In this document: piece by piece, positions 42,680 through 52,102 of the stretch
How positions within the stretch are numbered: the stretch's first letter is position 1
Layout of the letters: every line of letters starts with the position of its first letter
Assembly (NCBI GenBank): GCA_947478405.1
Contig: CANJVX010000004.1
Coordinates: 1 to 64,000, forward strand
DNA: 64,000 nt
Direction of reading: 5' to 3'
DNA from: Beijerinckiaceae bacterium
GTDB lineage: Bacteria > Pseudomonadota > Alphaproteobacteria > Rhizobiales > Beijerinckiaceae
The notes under the pieces: model-generated
Told to the model about the DNA's origin: nothing
The model's input: only the letters and a program-made list of their open reading frames with translations
Database searches by the model: none
Translations under genes and position numbers: made by a program

Positions 42680-43704
42680 GCCGCGCCCTCGCCTGCGGCT
42701 TCCACCTCATCATCGCCATAGCCCAGAATATGCAAAGGCCGCGCATCCAAACCGCGCGTCTGGCACCAATGGACAATCGCCTCCTCGGCGCCATGCGTGA
42801 CCCAGACTTCGGAGGCGCCCGTCTCCACAATCGTCGCGCACAGATCATCCCAATCGACATGATCGGAAATCACCAGCGGCAATTCCACACCACGCTGGCG
42901 CGCTCGCGCGCGCACACGCATCCAGCCTGACGCAAAAGCCGTGACGGGATCAGGAAATTTACGCGACCAAAGATCAGACAATTGTCCGGGTGGACACAGA
43001 ATGATCTCGCCTGCAAGCTTTGCGCGATCTGCCGCGCTGACTTTGCGAATATCGCCCAGATCAACTTCTTCGCTTTGATAAAAGGCGGTGATTTTTTCCA
43101 TCGCGCCATGAATCCAGATCGGCCTGTCCCAGCCTGCTTGACGCAGCAATTTCATCACGCGTTGCGCCTTGCCCAGCGCATAAGCGCCCACCAAATGCGC
43201 ACGCTCTGGAAAGAGCGTGCAAGAGCGCAAGAGTTTGGCCACTTCCCCTGCCGCATCGGGATGGCGAAAGACAGGGAGACCAAACGTCGCTTCGCTCACA
43301 AAAGCATCGCAACGCAAAAGTTCGAAAGAGGCACAAGTTGGATCATGCGCGCGCTTGTAATCCCCCGAGATCACCACGCAGCCAGAGGGGCCCCGCAAAC
43401 GAATTTGCGCCGAGCCCAGCACATGGCCTGCGGGATGAAAACTCGCTTCAATCCCATTGAGCCCAATCCGCTCGCCATAAGCGACCACCTGTTGCGTCTC
43501 GCAAAAAGCCTCGCCATAGCGCAGCGCCATGATCGCCAATGTCTCGCGCGTGGCCAGCACCGCGCCATGGCCCGCACGCGCATGATCGGAATGGCCATGG
43601 GTGATCAGCGCGCGCGGCACAGGCCGCACGGGATCAATATGGACATCAGCGGCCGCGCAATAGAGACCGGCCGGGGTCAGAGTGAGGAGATCAGAAAGCG
43701 CCAT
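42676..43704 (-). CDS. Ligase-associated DNA damage response exonuclease
   Basis: This protein of about 342 residues is a metallo-beta-lactamase/beta-CASP nuclease. It has PRALITHGHSDHARAGHGAV (metal histidines), HPAGHVLGSAQIRL and VVISGDYKRAHDPTC and a late DHVDWDDL. It is the exonuclease member of the ligase-associated repair set. ATG 43704 (MALSDLLTLTPAGLY) matches family starts; ATG 43761 would add a 19-residue tail. It is divergent from the S24 repressor with about 130 bases between. Confidence 0.93.
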   Translation of the reverse strand: MALSDLLTLTPAGLYCAAADVHIDPVRPVPRALITHGHSDHARAGHGAVLATRETLAIMALRYGEAFCETQQVVAYGERIGLNGIEASFHPAGHVLGSAQIRLRGPSGCVVISGDYKRAHDPTCASFELLRCDAFVSEATFGLPVFRHPDAAGEVAKLLRSCTLFPERAHLVGAYALGKAQRVMKLLRQAGWDRPIWIHGAMEKITAFYQSEEVDLGDIRKVSAADRAKLAGEIILCPPGQLSDLWSRKFPDPVTAFASGWMRVRARARQRGVELPLVISDHVDWDDLCATIVETGASEVWVTHGAEEAIVHWCQTRGLDARPLHILGYGDDEVEAAGEGAA

Positions 43705-43803
43705 CTGCCCCGATAGATAGGTCGGGCGGAGCCGTTTGGCACCAAGCCGCGCGTGAAACATCTTGCTTCGCCCCGTGAAACAGGCATATATACCTATCTT
43801 ACA

Positions 43804-43821
43804 GGAACAAGATCATGTTCC
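43804..43821. promoter_or_regulatory. Palindrome in front of the S24 repressor gene
   Basis: GGAACA and TGTTCC flank AGATCA, giving an 18-bp dyad with GAAC-N8-GTTC core. It ends one base before the GGAGGG ribosome binding site of the repressor and sits in the divergent region shared with the exonuclease-ligase operon. It looks like an autorepressor site. The spacing differs from the GTTC-N7-GTTC direct repeat of alphaproteobacterial LexA. Confidence 0.6.
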
Positions 43822-43835
43822 CGGAGGGTCGTCAC

Positions 43836-44465
43836 ATGCTTTCCCATGCACAGGTCTGGGCTGCCATCGATCAATTGGCCCAGAAATACGGGATGACTCC
43901 CTCGGGGCTGGCCCGCAAAGGGGGGCTCGATGCAACGACCTTCAACAAATCCAAGCGCCAGACGCCGGATGGGCGCCAGCGCTGGCCCTCGACCGAGAGC
44001 ATAGCCAAGATTTTGGAGGCGACCGGCGCGGGTGTGGAAGAATTCATGGCCTCGCTTGCTTCAGGCCCCGAGGGCGCCAAGCGCCGTGTGCCTTTGATTG
44101 GCATGGCGCAGGCGGGAGCGGGTGGCTTTTTCGATGATGGCGGCTTTCCCACGGGTGCTGGCTGGGATGAAGTGGCTTTTCCTGAATTGCCTGATCCCAA
44201 TGCCTATGCGCTGGAGATTTCGGGTGAGTCCATGCTGCCGCTGTATCGTGATGGCGACATCATCATCGTCTCGCCCAATGCCTCAGTACGGCGCGGTGAC
44301 CGCGTTGTGCTGAAGACGCTTGAAGGCGAAGTGCTGGCGAAGGAATTGAAGCGGCGCACAGAAAATGTGGTGGAGCTGAAATCGCTCAACACCGAACACG
44401 AAGACCGCACCATCCCAGCCGACCACATCGCTTGGCTGGCACGGATTATCTGGTCAAGCCAGTAA
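43836..44465 (+). CDS. CI/LexA-like repressor with S24 autoprotease domain
   Basis: This 209-residue protein has an N-terminal helix-turn-helix (about 1-65: YGMTPSGLARKGGLDATTFN) and a C-terminal S24 domain with catalytic Ser in ISGESMLPLYRDGDIIIV (S132) and Lys in GEVLAKELKRR (K169). The cleavage site may be around MAQAG (residues 90-94). Such repressors inactivate themselves when RecA is activated by DNA damage. ATG 43836 follows GGAGGG. It is divergent from the ligase/exonuclease operon and likely controls itself, and perhaps that operon. Confidence 0.88.
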   Translation: MLSHAQVWAAIDQLAQKYGMTPSGLARKGGLDATTFNKSKRQTPDGRQRWPSTESIAKILEATGAGVEEFMASLASGPEGAKRRVPLIGMAQAGAGGFFDDGGFPTGAGWDEVAFPELPDPNAYALEISGESMLPLYRDGDIIIVSPNASVRRGDRVVLKTLEGEVLAKELKRRTENVVELKSLNTEHEDRTIPADHIAWLARIIWSSQ

Positions 44466-44479
44466 GAGACATACCAGCT

Positions 44480-44508
44480 GTCATTGCGAGCGTAAGCGCA
44501 GCAATGAC
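44480..44508. repeat. Dispersed palindromic intergenic repeat, copy 2
   Basis: GTCATTGC and GCAATGAC form an inverted repeat around GAGCGTAAGCGCA, followed by GGCTTTT. It lies between two convergent genes (repressor and lysK) and could end transcription. Confidence 0.7.
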
Positions 44509-44526
44509 GGCTTTTAAGCGTCTGGC

Positions 44527-46221
44527 TTAGCTCTTGCGGCTTGCGATAAAGGCTTCGTGCTTTTCTTTCAGCGCGCCTGAAAGGGCATTGGCAATCAATG
44601 TGCGCGTTTCAGGAATACCATAAAGCGCCACAAACGAACCAAAACGCGGTCCGCGATTTTCGCCCAGCAAGACCTGATAGAGCATGTTGAACCAATCATT
44701 CGACACGCCAGGACGCTCCGGCGTTGCATTCTTGGCTTTCAAATCCTGATAGCGAGGAATTGCACGCGCAACATCATAGAGTGCGGTTTGAATATCTTCA
44801 GCACTCGCGTCAGCTGGCAGCGCAGCCAACATCGCGTCGAGATTGCGTAACGCCTCCTGCTCGACATCATCAGCCAAACGATAGGTCTTGGCTGGGCGCA
44901 CGAAGTCGCGGAAATAGGCCACCGCATAACCGACCATTTTGTCGAGGCGCGGATGCGTCTGCGGCGACACATCAGCCGCGTAGCGGCGCAAAAAGCCCCA
45001 CAACACGCTGGCATCTTCGCTGTTGGCCACAGCCGCCAGATTGAGCAGCATCACAAAAGAGATCGAGGTGCCAGCGCCTTCTTCACCTGCGTGATGCAGC
45101 AATTCTGCAGCCGGAGGATTGCCCGCATGAATATGCCAGACAGGATTACCCAAGCGCCCTTTGGCATCCTGGCGCGCATAGCCACCTAGAAATTGCAGAT
45201 ATTCATCGACCGTGCGCGGGATGACGTCGAAATAGAGACGCTTGGCTTCGCGCGGCTTCTGGAACATGAACAACGACAAAGATTCCGGGCTCGCATAAGT
45301 GAGCCATTCATCAATCGTCAGGCCATTGCCTTTCGACTTCGAAATCTTCTGGCCCTTGTCATCGAGGAACAATTCGTAATTGAACCCGTCAGGCGCCACG
45401 CCACCCAACGCGCGCACAATATTGCCCGACAGTTTGACCGAGTCGATCAGATCCTTGCCGGCCATTTCATAATCGACCTTGAGCGCATACCAGCGCATCG
45501 CCCAATCAGGCTTCCATTGCAGTTTGCAATGACCACCTGTCACCGGCGTTTCAAACTTTTTGCCTGTCTCGGGATCGGTCCAGCAAATCGTGCCCTTGTC
45601 GGCATTCATCGAATCCATCGGCACTTGCATGACGACGCCGGTTTCGGGATGCACGGGCAAAAACGGCGAATAAGTGGACGCACGTTCCGCCCGCAGCGAG
45701 GGCAGCATGATGTCCTGCACAGCTTCGAAATTGCGCAGCATATGCAACAGCGCCTCATCGAAGCGACCCGACGTATAATAATCCGTCGAGGAGGCAAATT
45801 CATACTCAAAGCCGAAGCGGTCGAGGAACGAGCGCAGCATGGCGTTATTATGATGCGCAAAGCTCTCGAACTTGCCGAAGGGGTCGGGAATGCGCGTCAG
45901 CGGCTTGCCCAAATGTTCGCGCAACATGTCGCCATTGGGTACATTCTCGGGCACTTTACGCAGGCCATCCATATCATCTGAAAAGGCAAGCAGGCGTGTG
46001 GCAATCTTGTCGTCCGTCAGCACACGGAACGCGTGGCGCACCATGGTTGTGCGTGCGACTTCACCGAATGTGCCGATATGGGGCAGGCCTGAAGGGCCAT
46101 AGCCCGTCTCAAACAGAACATCTGTCTGGCCCGTCTTCTTCACACGCTCAACGAGTTTGCGCGCCTCCTCGAAGGGCCAGGCGGCAGCCTTGGTCGTGGC
46201 ATCGAGAAGTTCGGCAGACAT
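44527..46221 (-). CDS. lysK: Lysine-tRNA ligase, class I
   Basis: The 564-residue enzyme charges tRNA-Lys and is of the class I type found in archaea and alphaproteobacteria. It has the HIGH-like [18 protein letters not shown] and the KMSKS-like [19 protein letters not shown], a Rossmann core and a C-terminal helical anticodon-binding region. The start at 46221 ([20 protein letters not shown]) fits the family. It is a single-gene unit. Confidence 0.97.
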   Translation of the reverse strand: MSAELLDATTKAAAWPFEEARKLVERVKKTGQTDVLFETGYGPSGLPHIGTFGEVARTTMVRHAFRVLTDDKIATRLLAFSDDMDGLRKVPENVPNGDMLREHLGKPLTRIPDPFGKFESFAHHNNAMLRSFLDRFGFEYEFASSTDYYTSGRFDEALLHMLRNFEAVQDIMLPSLRAERASTYSPFLPVHPETGVVMQVPMDSMNADKGTICWTDPETGKKFETPVTGGHCKLQWKPDWAMRWYALKVDYEMAGKDLIDSVKLSGNIVRALGGVAPDGFNYELFLDDKGQKISKSKGNGLTIDEWLTYASPESLSLFMFQKPREAKRLYFDVIPRTVDEYLQFLGGYARQDAKGRLGNPVWHIHAGNPPAAELLHHAGEEGAGTSISFVMLLNLAAVANSEDASVLWGFLRRYAADVSPQTHPRLDKMVGYAVAYFRDFVRPAKTYRLADDVEQEALRNLDAMLAALPADASAEDIQTALYDVARAIPRYQDLKAKNATPERPGVSNDWFNMLYQVLLGENRGPRFGSFVALYGIPETRTLIANALSGALKEKHEAFIASRKS

Positions 46222-46302
46222 GGACTTTCCTTCTTAGATGATGACTTTTCGAAAGGGGCCGCACGATAGGAAGCGTGACACAGCCCGTCAAATCGCACGC
46301 TT

Positions 46303-47409
46303 TCAAGGCGCGCGGAAATGTTTCGACAGTTTCAGGCCCTGCGCCTGATAGTTAGATGACAGGCTCGCGCCATAGAGCGCCTTTGGTGGCTCAGCCATTT
46401 TCTCGTAAACGAGGCGACCAACGATCTGCCCGTCCTCGACGATAAAGGGCACGTCATGCGAGCGCACTTCGAGAACTGCGCGCGAGCCTTCTCCGCCTGC
46501 TTCCGCCGCGCCAAAGCCCGGATCGAAGAAGCCCGCATAATGAACGCGGAATTCGCCCACAAGCGGATCAAACGGCGTCATCTCGGCCGCATGGTCGGGC
46601 GGGACACGCACCGCTTCCTTGGATGCCAGAATGTAGAATTCGCCCGGATCCAACACGAGATCCTTATGGCGGCCAACATGGATCGGCTCCCAAAAATCCA
46701 GCACCTCATGAGCCGCCACACGATCCACATCAATGAGGCCGGTGTGACGTTTGGCTCGGTAGCCAATCAGGCTCGTGCCAAGAAAACCCGAGAGATCAAC
46801 CGAAACAGCAACACCACCCGAGATCGAAGGCTCAGCAGAGGTCACGAGCCTTTCGCGCGCATGCAATTCAAGATGACCCGCATTGTCGAGACGCGCCTGA
46901 CCATGACGAAAGCGCACTTGCGACAGGCGCGAGCCCGTGCGGGCCAAAATCGGGAAGGTGCGCGGTGAAATCTCGGCATAGAGCTGTCCCGTATAGCCCG
47001 CCTCGATCAAATCGAATTCGCGCGAATGATCGGTGATAACGCGGGTGAAGACGTCAATGCGTCCTGTCGAACTTTTTGGATTGGCGGCCGCAGCAATGCT
47101 GGGCGGCAGCGCCAGACTTTCCAGAAGCTCGGCGACGTAAACGCAATCAGTCTCCAGCACCGCGCCTTCGGTAAGATCAATCTCGTGCAAAGACAGATGA
47201 TCGATGCATTGGGCAACGCTGCGGCCAAGACCCGGCAGGAAGCTCGCCCGCATGCGCCAAGCGCGGGTGCCCAGCCGCAGGTCGAGGCTGGCGGGCTGAA
47301 CCTGACCCGCAGTATAGGGCTGCGCCGGGCGGATCAGGCCCGCAGCTGTCATGGCCTCGATCTGATGGGCGGCCAGAATGCCCTGTCCGGAAGGAGTAAA
47401 TTGGGTCAT
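46303..47409 (-). CDS. dcd: 2'-deoxycytidine 5'-triphosphate deaminase (double-length form)
   Basis: The 368-residue protein is about twice the size of the enterobacterial dCTP deaminase and has two dUTPase-like domains. The first has QPASLDLRLGTRAWRMRASF and NPKSSTGRIDVFTRVI. The second has VLDPGEFYILASKEAVRVP, FRVHYAGFFDPGFG and VRSHDVPFIVEDGQIVGRLV. This form is typical of alphaproteobacteria. It makes dUTP for dTMP synthesis. ATG 47409 is the first in frame and lies 80 bases from a dispersed repeat. Confidence 0.9.
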   Translation of the reverse strand: MTQFTPSGQGILAAHQIEAMTAAGLIRPAQPYTAGQVQPASLDLRLGTRAWRMRASFLPGLGRSVAQCIDHLSLHEIDLTEGAVLETDCVYVAELLESLALPPSIAAAANPKSSTGRIDVFTRVITDHSREFDLIEAGYTGQLYAEISPRTFPILARTGSRLSQVRFRHGQARLDNAGHLELHARERLVTSAEPSISGGVAVSVDLSGFLGTSLIGYRAKRHTGLIDVDRVAAHEVLDFWEPIHVGRHKDLVLDPGEFYILASKEAVRVPPDHAAEMTPFDPLVGEFRVHYAGFFDPGFGAAEAGGEGSRAVLEVRSHDVPFIVEDGQIVGRLVYEKMAEPPKALYGASLSSNYQAQGLKLSKHFRAP

Positions 47410-47492
47410 GAACCGGCTCTAGCGGAAAGGGCGGTCCGCGCCAAGGCTAGAGGGGGGCAAGAGGGCCGCCATCCCCAGACAAGGGTATCATC

Positions 47493-47582
47493 CGTCATTG
47501 CGAGGAGGCCGCAGGCCGACGTGGCAATCCAGAAATCCCACCTGAGGCCTCTGGATTGCTTCGCTAAGGCTCGCAATGACGG
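47493..47582. repeat. Dispersed palindromic intergenic repeat, copy 3 (about 90 bp)
   Basis: A long imperfect inverted repeat starts with CGTCATTGCGAGG and ends with CTCGCAATGACGG, with GGCAATCCAGA and TCTGGATTGCTTCG inside. It is the most complete copy in the window and lies between the divergent dcd and metZ genes. Confidence 0.8.
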
Positions 47583-47639
47583 CGCTGCCGACCGACCTTT
47601 GGCGCATTGACCCACCCGCCCCCCGCGGCCTAGTCTAGT

Positions 47640-47698
47640 TCCGTGGTCATTTGAGCCGGTCGGCTTGCTCCCACTTTAAACAGAGCTAAAAGGCCGGG
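47640..47698 (+). promoter_or_regulatory. SAM-II riboswitch
   Basis: The segment shows the conserved SAM-II features in order: CGTGGTCATTTGAGCCGGT, CGGCTTGCTCCCAC, TTTAAACAGAGCTAAAA, and GGCCGG. The compact pseudoknot binds S-adenosylmethionine and lowers expression of methionine genes in alphaproteobacteria. It ends about 75 bases before metZ. Confidence 0.9.
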
Positions 47699-47772
47699 GC
47701 TTCTCTAAGCTTCGATTTTTTAGTTCCAGCTCCGTCGCAAGGTGGGGTCATCTGGATTTTTCGAGGCCGGTC

Positions 47773-48969
47773 ATGAGTGAGAAAACCCCCATCGAGACGC
47801 GCCACTTGCGCCCCGCCACACGGCTCGTCCATGGCGGCACGATGCGCTCGCAATTTGGTGAAACCTCGGAAGCTTTGTTTCTCACACAAGGCTATGTCTA
47901 CGAGACCATGGAGCAGGCCGAAGCGCGCTTCAAGGGCGAGGCGCCGGGCTTTCTCTATTCGCGCTTTTCCAACCCCACTGTTGCCATGTTCGAGCGCCGC
48001 ATGGCCGAACTCGAAGGCGCCGAAGCCGCACGTGCCACAGCCAGCGGCATGGCCGCTGTCACCGCTTCTGTTATGGGGCAGGTGAAAGCAGGCGATCACA
48101 TCGTCGCAGCCAAAGCGCTCTTCGGCTCCTGCCGCTATGTGGTGGAAGAACTGATGCCGCGCTTTGGTGTGGCGTGTACGCTGGTCGACGGCACTGACCT
48201 CACGCAATGGAAAGCCGCCATGCGGCCCAACACAAAAGTGCTGTTTCTGGAAAGCCCGACCAATCCGCAGCTGGAGATTATCGATATCGCCGCTGTCGCC
48301 AAGATTGCGCATGAGGGTGGTGCTGCACTCACCGTCGACAATGTCTTTGCCACACCGCTTCTGCAAAGCCCGCTGGAACTGGGGGCCGATTGCGTCGTCT
48401 ATTCAGCGACCAAACATGTCGACGGACAGGGCCGCTGTCTGGGCGGGATCATTCTCGCTTCCGAACAATTCATTCAGGAGAAGATTCACAATCTTCTGCG
48501 CCAGACGGGCCCTGCTTTGTCACCCTTCAATGCCTGGGTGCTTTTGAAATCTCTCGAAACCCTGCCCGTGCGTGTCAACCAGCAGATGCAATCCGCCATA
48601 CGCCTCGCGGATTATCTGGCGGGCAAACCTGGTGTTTTGCGCGTGTTGTATCCGACCCGCAAAGACCACCCTCAATATGAACTGGCGCAAAAGCAGATGC
48701 GCGGCGGCGGTACGGTGTTTTCGTTTGTGTTGGCCAGCAAAGAGGCCGCCTTCCGCTTCGCCAATGCGCTGAAGATCGTCAAAATCTCCAATAATCTGGG
48801 GGATGCGAAAAGCATTATCACCCATCCTGCAACAACCACGCACCAGCGCCTGTCACTAGACGCACGTCTCGACATGGGAATCCCCGAAGGCCTGCTGCGC
48901 TTCTCGGTCGGCCTCGAAGATGTCGAAGATCTGATCGACGATGTGAACCGGGGATTGTCGGTGATCTAA
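47773..48969 (+). CDS. metZ: O-succinylhomoserine sulfhydrylase
   Basis: The 398-residue PLP enzyme converts O-succinylhomoserine and sulfide to homocysteine in methionine synthesis. It has YSRFSNPTVAMFERRMAELE, the PLP region ESPTNPQLEIIDIAAVA, and the PLP lysine in VVYSATKHVDGQGRCLGG. C-terminal SLGD-like motif ISNNLGDAKSIITHPATTTH is typical. The ATG at 47773 lies behind a SAM-II riboswitch, so SAM likely represses it. It is single-gene. Confidence 0.95.
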   Translation: MSEKTPIETRHLRPATRLVHGGTMRSQFGETSEALFLTQGYVYETMEQAEARFKGEAPGFLYSRFSNPTVAMFERRMAELEGAEAARATASGMAAVTASVMGQVKAGDHIVAAKALFGSCRYVVEELMPRFGVACTLVDGTDLTQWKAAMRPNTKVLFLESPTNPQLEIIDIAAVAKIAHEGGAALTVDNVFATPLLQSPLELGADCVVYSATKHVDGQGRCLGGIILASEQFIQEKIHNLLRQTGPALSPFNAWVLLKSLETLPVRVNQQMQSAIRLADYLAGKPGVLRVLYPTRKDHPQYELAQKQMRGGGTVFSFVLASKEAAFRFANALKIVKISNNLGDAKSIITHPATTTHQRLSLDARLDMGIPEGLLRFSVGLEDVEDLIDDVNRGLSVI

Positions 48970-49070
48970 ATCGCCACGCAACTAATGATTGTGCAAAAGC
49001 GATCGTTGCACCGAAACTTAAAATCAAGGCGACAAAAGCTGTCACTGACCTTAAACTGGGCACATGATCG

Positions 49071-50957
49071 GTGCGGAGTTGTGTCGTGTCTGTCTACAAG
49101 CGTCGTCAACTTGCTGCCTCCCGCACTGCATCTTCAATCAGGGTTGCTTCACACGAAGCAGACACTGCGAGAGATGATATTACTTGCCTTGAGACACAGG
49201 TATTTTCGATCTATGTTCTGGCCCAGACCCGCCTGCGCGCGGCCGCGCTTGGCGTTTCGCCTGCGCACCTGCTTCTTGCAGAAGGCACCATCCGCCCAGA
49301 GCTTTTCTACAAGGCCTTTGCACAGAGCCTTGGTACCCATTTCACGATGACACCGCCCGCGTTCGAGCGGCGTCTCGATTGGGCCAGTGCACTCACAAGC
49401 GGCGCGGCCAGACTGGCAGATGGCCGCTGGTTGATTGCGCCCCAAGACAATGCACTCAGCACACTCCAGCGCCGCTTGTCGCGACGACCACGCCACGATC
49501 TTCTGATCACGACGCCGCAAAATTTCGTCGATGCGATCCATGCGCAATTTGCGGCGAAAATCGCAGATCATGCGGTCACACATCTGGCGATTATCCTTCC
49601 CGGCCAATCGGCGCGTGAGGGCGTTGGTCTCGGGCAAAAAATTGCGCTTGCCGCCAGCGCGGGGCTTGTCTTTTTTGGCATCGTTGATGGCGGCATTCTC
49701 TGGACGCTGGCCTGCGCCCTGTTCAGCGCTGCCGTGGCCTTTGGCGTAGGCTTGCGCTTTGCTGCATCTTTTGCAGCGCTTGCACGACCCTGCGAAACAG
49801 CGCGGCCATTGTCTGACAAAGGACTCCCTTTCTACACGCTTCTCGTCCCGCTTTATCGCGAGGGGAACGTCGTGTCACACCTCATCAAAAATTTAGCGGC
49901 TCTCGATTATCCAGCCGCTAAATGTGAAGTCCTGTTTCTTGTCGAAGAAGGGGATGCCTCCACACACCAAGCCATTGCCGCACAGCATCTGCCCGCGCAT
50001 TTTCGCGTGATCATCGCCCCAACCGGCGCGCCGCGCACAAAGCCACGCGCGCTCAATATCGGGCTGGCGCACGCGCGCGGAGAATTGCTTGTCATCTATG
50101 ATGCCGAAGACCAGCCAGACACAGACCAGCTGCGCAAAGCGGCTGCCGCCTTTGCAAAGAGCGATCCAAAGCTCGCCTGCCTGCAGGCTTCGCTGGCCAT
50201 TGAAAATGCAAAAGACAGCTGGCTCACAAGGCTTTTTGCCATCGATTATGCGGGACATTTCGATGTGCTCTTGCTTGGCTGGTCGCGCCTCAAACTTCCC
50301 ATGCCACTGGGCGGGACATCCAACCATTTTCGCACCGCGCATTTGCGCGCGGCAGGGGGGTGGGATGCATGGAATGTGACGGAAGATGCCGACCTCGGCT
50401 TGCGGCTGGCGCGGCTTGGTTATGCCTGTCGCATGCTGGACTCAACCACATGGGAGGAAGCGCCGCCCTGTCTGGCTGATTGGCTGCCGCAGCGTCGGCG
50501 TTGGATGAAAGGCTGGATGCAGACCTGCCTGACGCATACGCGCAATCCGCTTCGCCTCTGGAGGGAATTGGGCCAACTGCGCGCCACCCATATTCTGGCC
50601 TTGCTGATTGCCAATACATTCGGCCCACTCGTGGGCATTTGGTTCACCGTCTATGTGCTCTGGCATGCCTATCTGGGTGATCTCGTGCCCGGCGAGGATT
50701 GGCAAACATTCTTGGCCAATCTGTGCTGGACAGGCCTCGCACTCATCGGCTTTGCCTCGCTCTTCTTGCCAACTCTCATTGGCGCTTTCAGGCGTGGCCT
50801 TTTGACAAGTTTGGCATGGATCACTTTGCGCGCGCTGCATTGGCTGTTCATGTCACTGGCGGCGGCGCAAGCCATGGTTGAGCTGGTCACGCGCCCGTTT
50901 CACTGGGCCAAGACACAACACGGGCTCAGCAAAGCTCGCGCCCAAGATCCTGCATGA
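49071..50957 (+). CDS. Membrane glycosyltransferase, family 2
   Basis: The 628-residue protein has two N-proximal helices (about 200-245), a GT2 catalytic domain (TLLVPLYREGNVVSHLIKNL, then DxD-like VIYDAEDQPD, EDADLGLRLARLGY and the processive-type QRRRWMKGWMQ), and four C-terminal helices. It probably makes or extends an exopolysaccharide. The N-terminal 190 residues look like a GspE-N-type domain, as in some rhizobial synthases. GTG 49071 has no clear SD, so the start is uncertain. Its 3' end overlaps argE by 32 bases. Confidence 0.85.
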   Translation: MRSCVVSVYKRRQLAASRTASSIRVASHEADTARDDITCLETQVFSIYVLAQTRLRAAALGVSPAHLLLAEGTIRPELFYKAFAQSLGTHFTMTPPAFERRLDWASALTSGAARLADGRWLIAPQDNALSTLQRRLSRRPRHDLLITTPQNFVDAIHAQFAAKIADHAVTHLAIILPGQSAREGVGLGQKIALAASAGLVFFGIVDGGILWTLACALFSAAVAFGVGLRFAASFAALARPCETARPLSDKGLPFYTLLVPLYREGNVVSHLIKNLAALDYPAAKCEVLFLVEEGDASTHQAIAAQHLPAHFRVIIAPTGAPRTKPRALNIGLAHARGELLVIYDAEDQPDTDQLRKAAAAFAKSDPKLACLQASLAIENAKDSWLTRLFAIDYAGHFDVLLLGWSRLKLPMPLGGTSNHFRTAHLRAAGGWDAWNVTEDADLGLRLARLGYACRMLDSTTWEEAPPCLADWLPQRRRWMKGWMQTCLTHTRNPLRLWRELGQLRATHILALLIANTFGPLVGIWFTVYVLWHAYLGDLVPGEDWQTFLANLCWTGLALIGFASLFLPTLIGAFRRGLLTSLAWITLRALHWLFMSLAAAQAMVELVTRPFHWAKTQHGLSKARAQDPA

Positions 50958-52101
50958 AGGCGAGGCACGCAATCACCTGTTCCTCGGTGATATATTCATC
51001 AGGCTGATGCGCCTGATCGATGGAGCCCGGCCCGCAGACAACGGTGGGAATGGCTGCCGCCTGAAAACGCCCGGCCTCGGTTGCGAAAGCCACAGCATGC
51101 GTGCGGTTGGATTTCGTCAAACGCAGCGCCAGCTGCTCTGCGGGCGAACCAGGTTCAGGCGCCAGACCCGGCACATCAATTTCGACATGGGTGACAATGT
51201 CGGCCTCCGGCGCTGTGGCGCGCATGTTTGGCAAGAGCACATCACGCACATAAGCCTCGACCCGCTGATAGACCGCATCCAGCGCGACACCAGGCAGCGC
51301 ACGAAACTCCCAATGGAAGGAACATTCGCGCGCCATAATATTGCGCGCTGTGCCGCCGGAAATTGTGCCCACATGCACAGTCGAGACGGGGGGATCAAAA
51401 CGCTCAGCCGCGACACCTTGCGCGCCGATCTCAGCGCCTATGCGATAAATCTGCGTGACGAGCTCGCAGGCCGCCTGCACAGCGCTGGCGCCCAACGCTG
51501 GCTTGGAGGAATGCGCCTCACGCCCACTCACCACCGTTCGATAAGTCGCAACCGCCTTATGCGCATCGACCACTTGCATCATTGTGGGCTCGCCCACGAT
51601 CACCGCGCGCGGGCGCGGCAAATCCTGACCAAAACGCGCGATTGTGTCGACAGGCCCAAGGCAGGTCGTCTCTTCATCATAGGAAATGAGAATATGGAGC
51701 GGCGCTTTCAGCGGCATCTTCTGCCACAGCGGCACACTGGCCAGCATAATGGCATCAAAACCCTTCATGTCGCAGGCGCCACGCGCATAAAGCTTGCCGC
51801 CCTCTCGGCGCAGATGAAACGGATCGCTTGTCCATTTTTGCCCAGCAACAGGCACAACATCGGAATGGCCAGAGAGAACGATGCCGCCATCGATCTGCGG
51901 ACCGATTGTAGCAAAAAGCGCCGCCTTTTCGCCTGTGGCATCAAGCACGCGCAGGCAGGCAACACCATGTCGGGCCAGATAGGCCTCAACCCAATCGATC
52001 AGCGGTAAATTCGACTTCGAACTTTCCGTATCGAAAGACACCAGATGTGACAGAAGATCGATGGTCTCTTCGAAAAGGGACGCGGGCATAGCGGGCGTCA
52101 T
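50926..52101 (-). CDS. argE: Acetylornithine deacetylase
   Basis: The 391-residue zinc-dependent M20 peptidase-family enzyme removes acetyl from N-acetylornithine in arginine synthesis. It has GGIVLSGHSDVVPVAGQ (zinc His), GRGACDMKG-like ARGACDMKGFDA, ISYDEETTCLG (catalytic Glu), and EPTMMQVVDAHKAV, with a late AGRFQAAAIPTVVCGPGS. Start ATG 52101 is near the apaG stop (52103). It is convergent with the glycosyltransferase. Confidence 0.9.
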   Translation of the reverse strand: MTPAMPASLFEETIDLLSHLVSFDTESSKSNLPLIDWVEAYLARHGVACLRVLDATGEKAALFATIGPQIDGGIVLSGHSDVVPVAGQKWTSDPFHLRREGGKLYARGACDMKGFDAIMLASVPLWQKMPLKAPLHILISYDEETTCLGPVDTIARFGQDLPRPRAVIVGEPTMMQVVDAHKAVATYRTVVSGREAHSSKPALGASAVQAACELVTQIYRIGAEIGAQGVAAERFDPPVSTVHVGTISGGTARNIMARECSFHWEFRALPGVALDAVYQRVEAYVRDVLLPNMRATAPEADIVTHVEIDVPGLAPEPGSPAEQLALRLTKSNRTHAVAFATEAGRFQAAAIPTVVCGPGSIDQAHQPDEYITEEQVIACLAFMQDLGRELC

Positions 52102-52102
52102 G

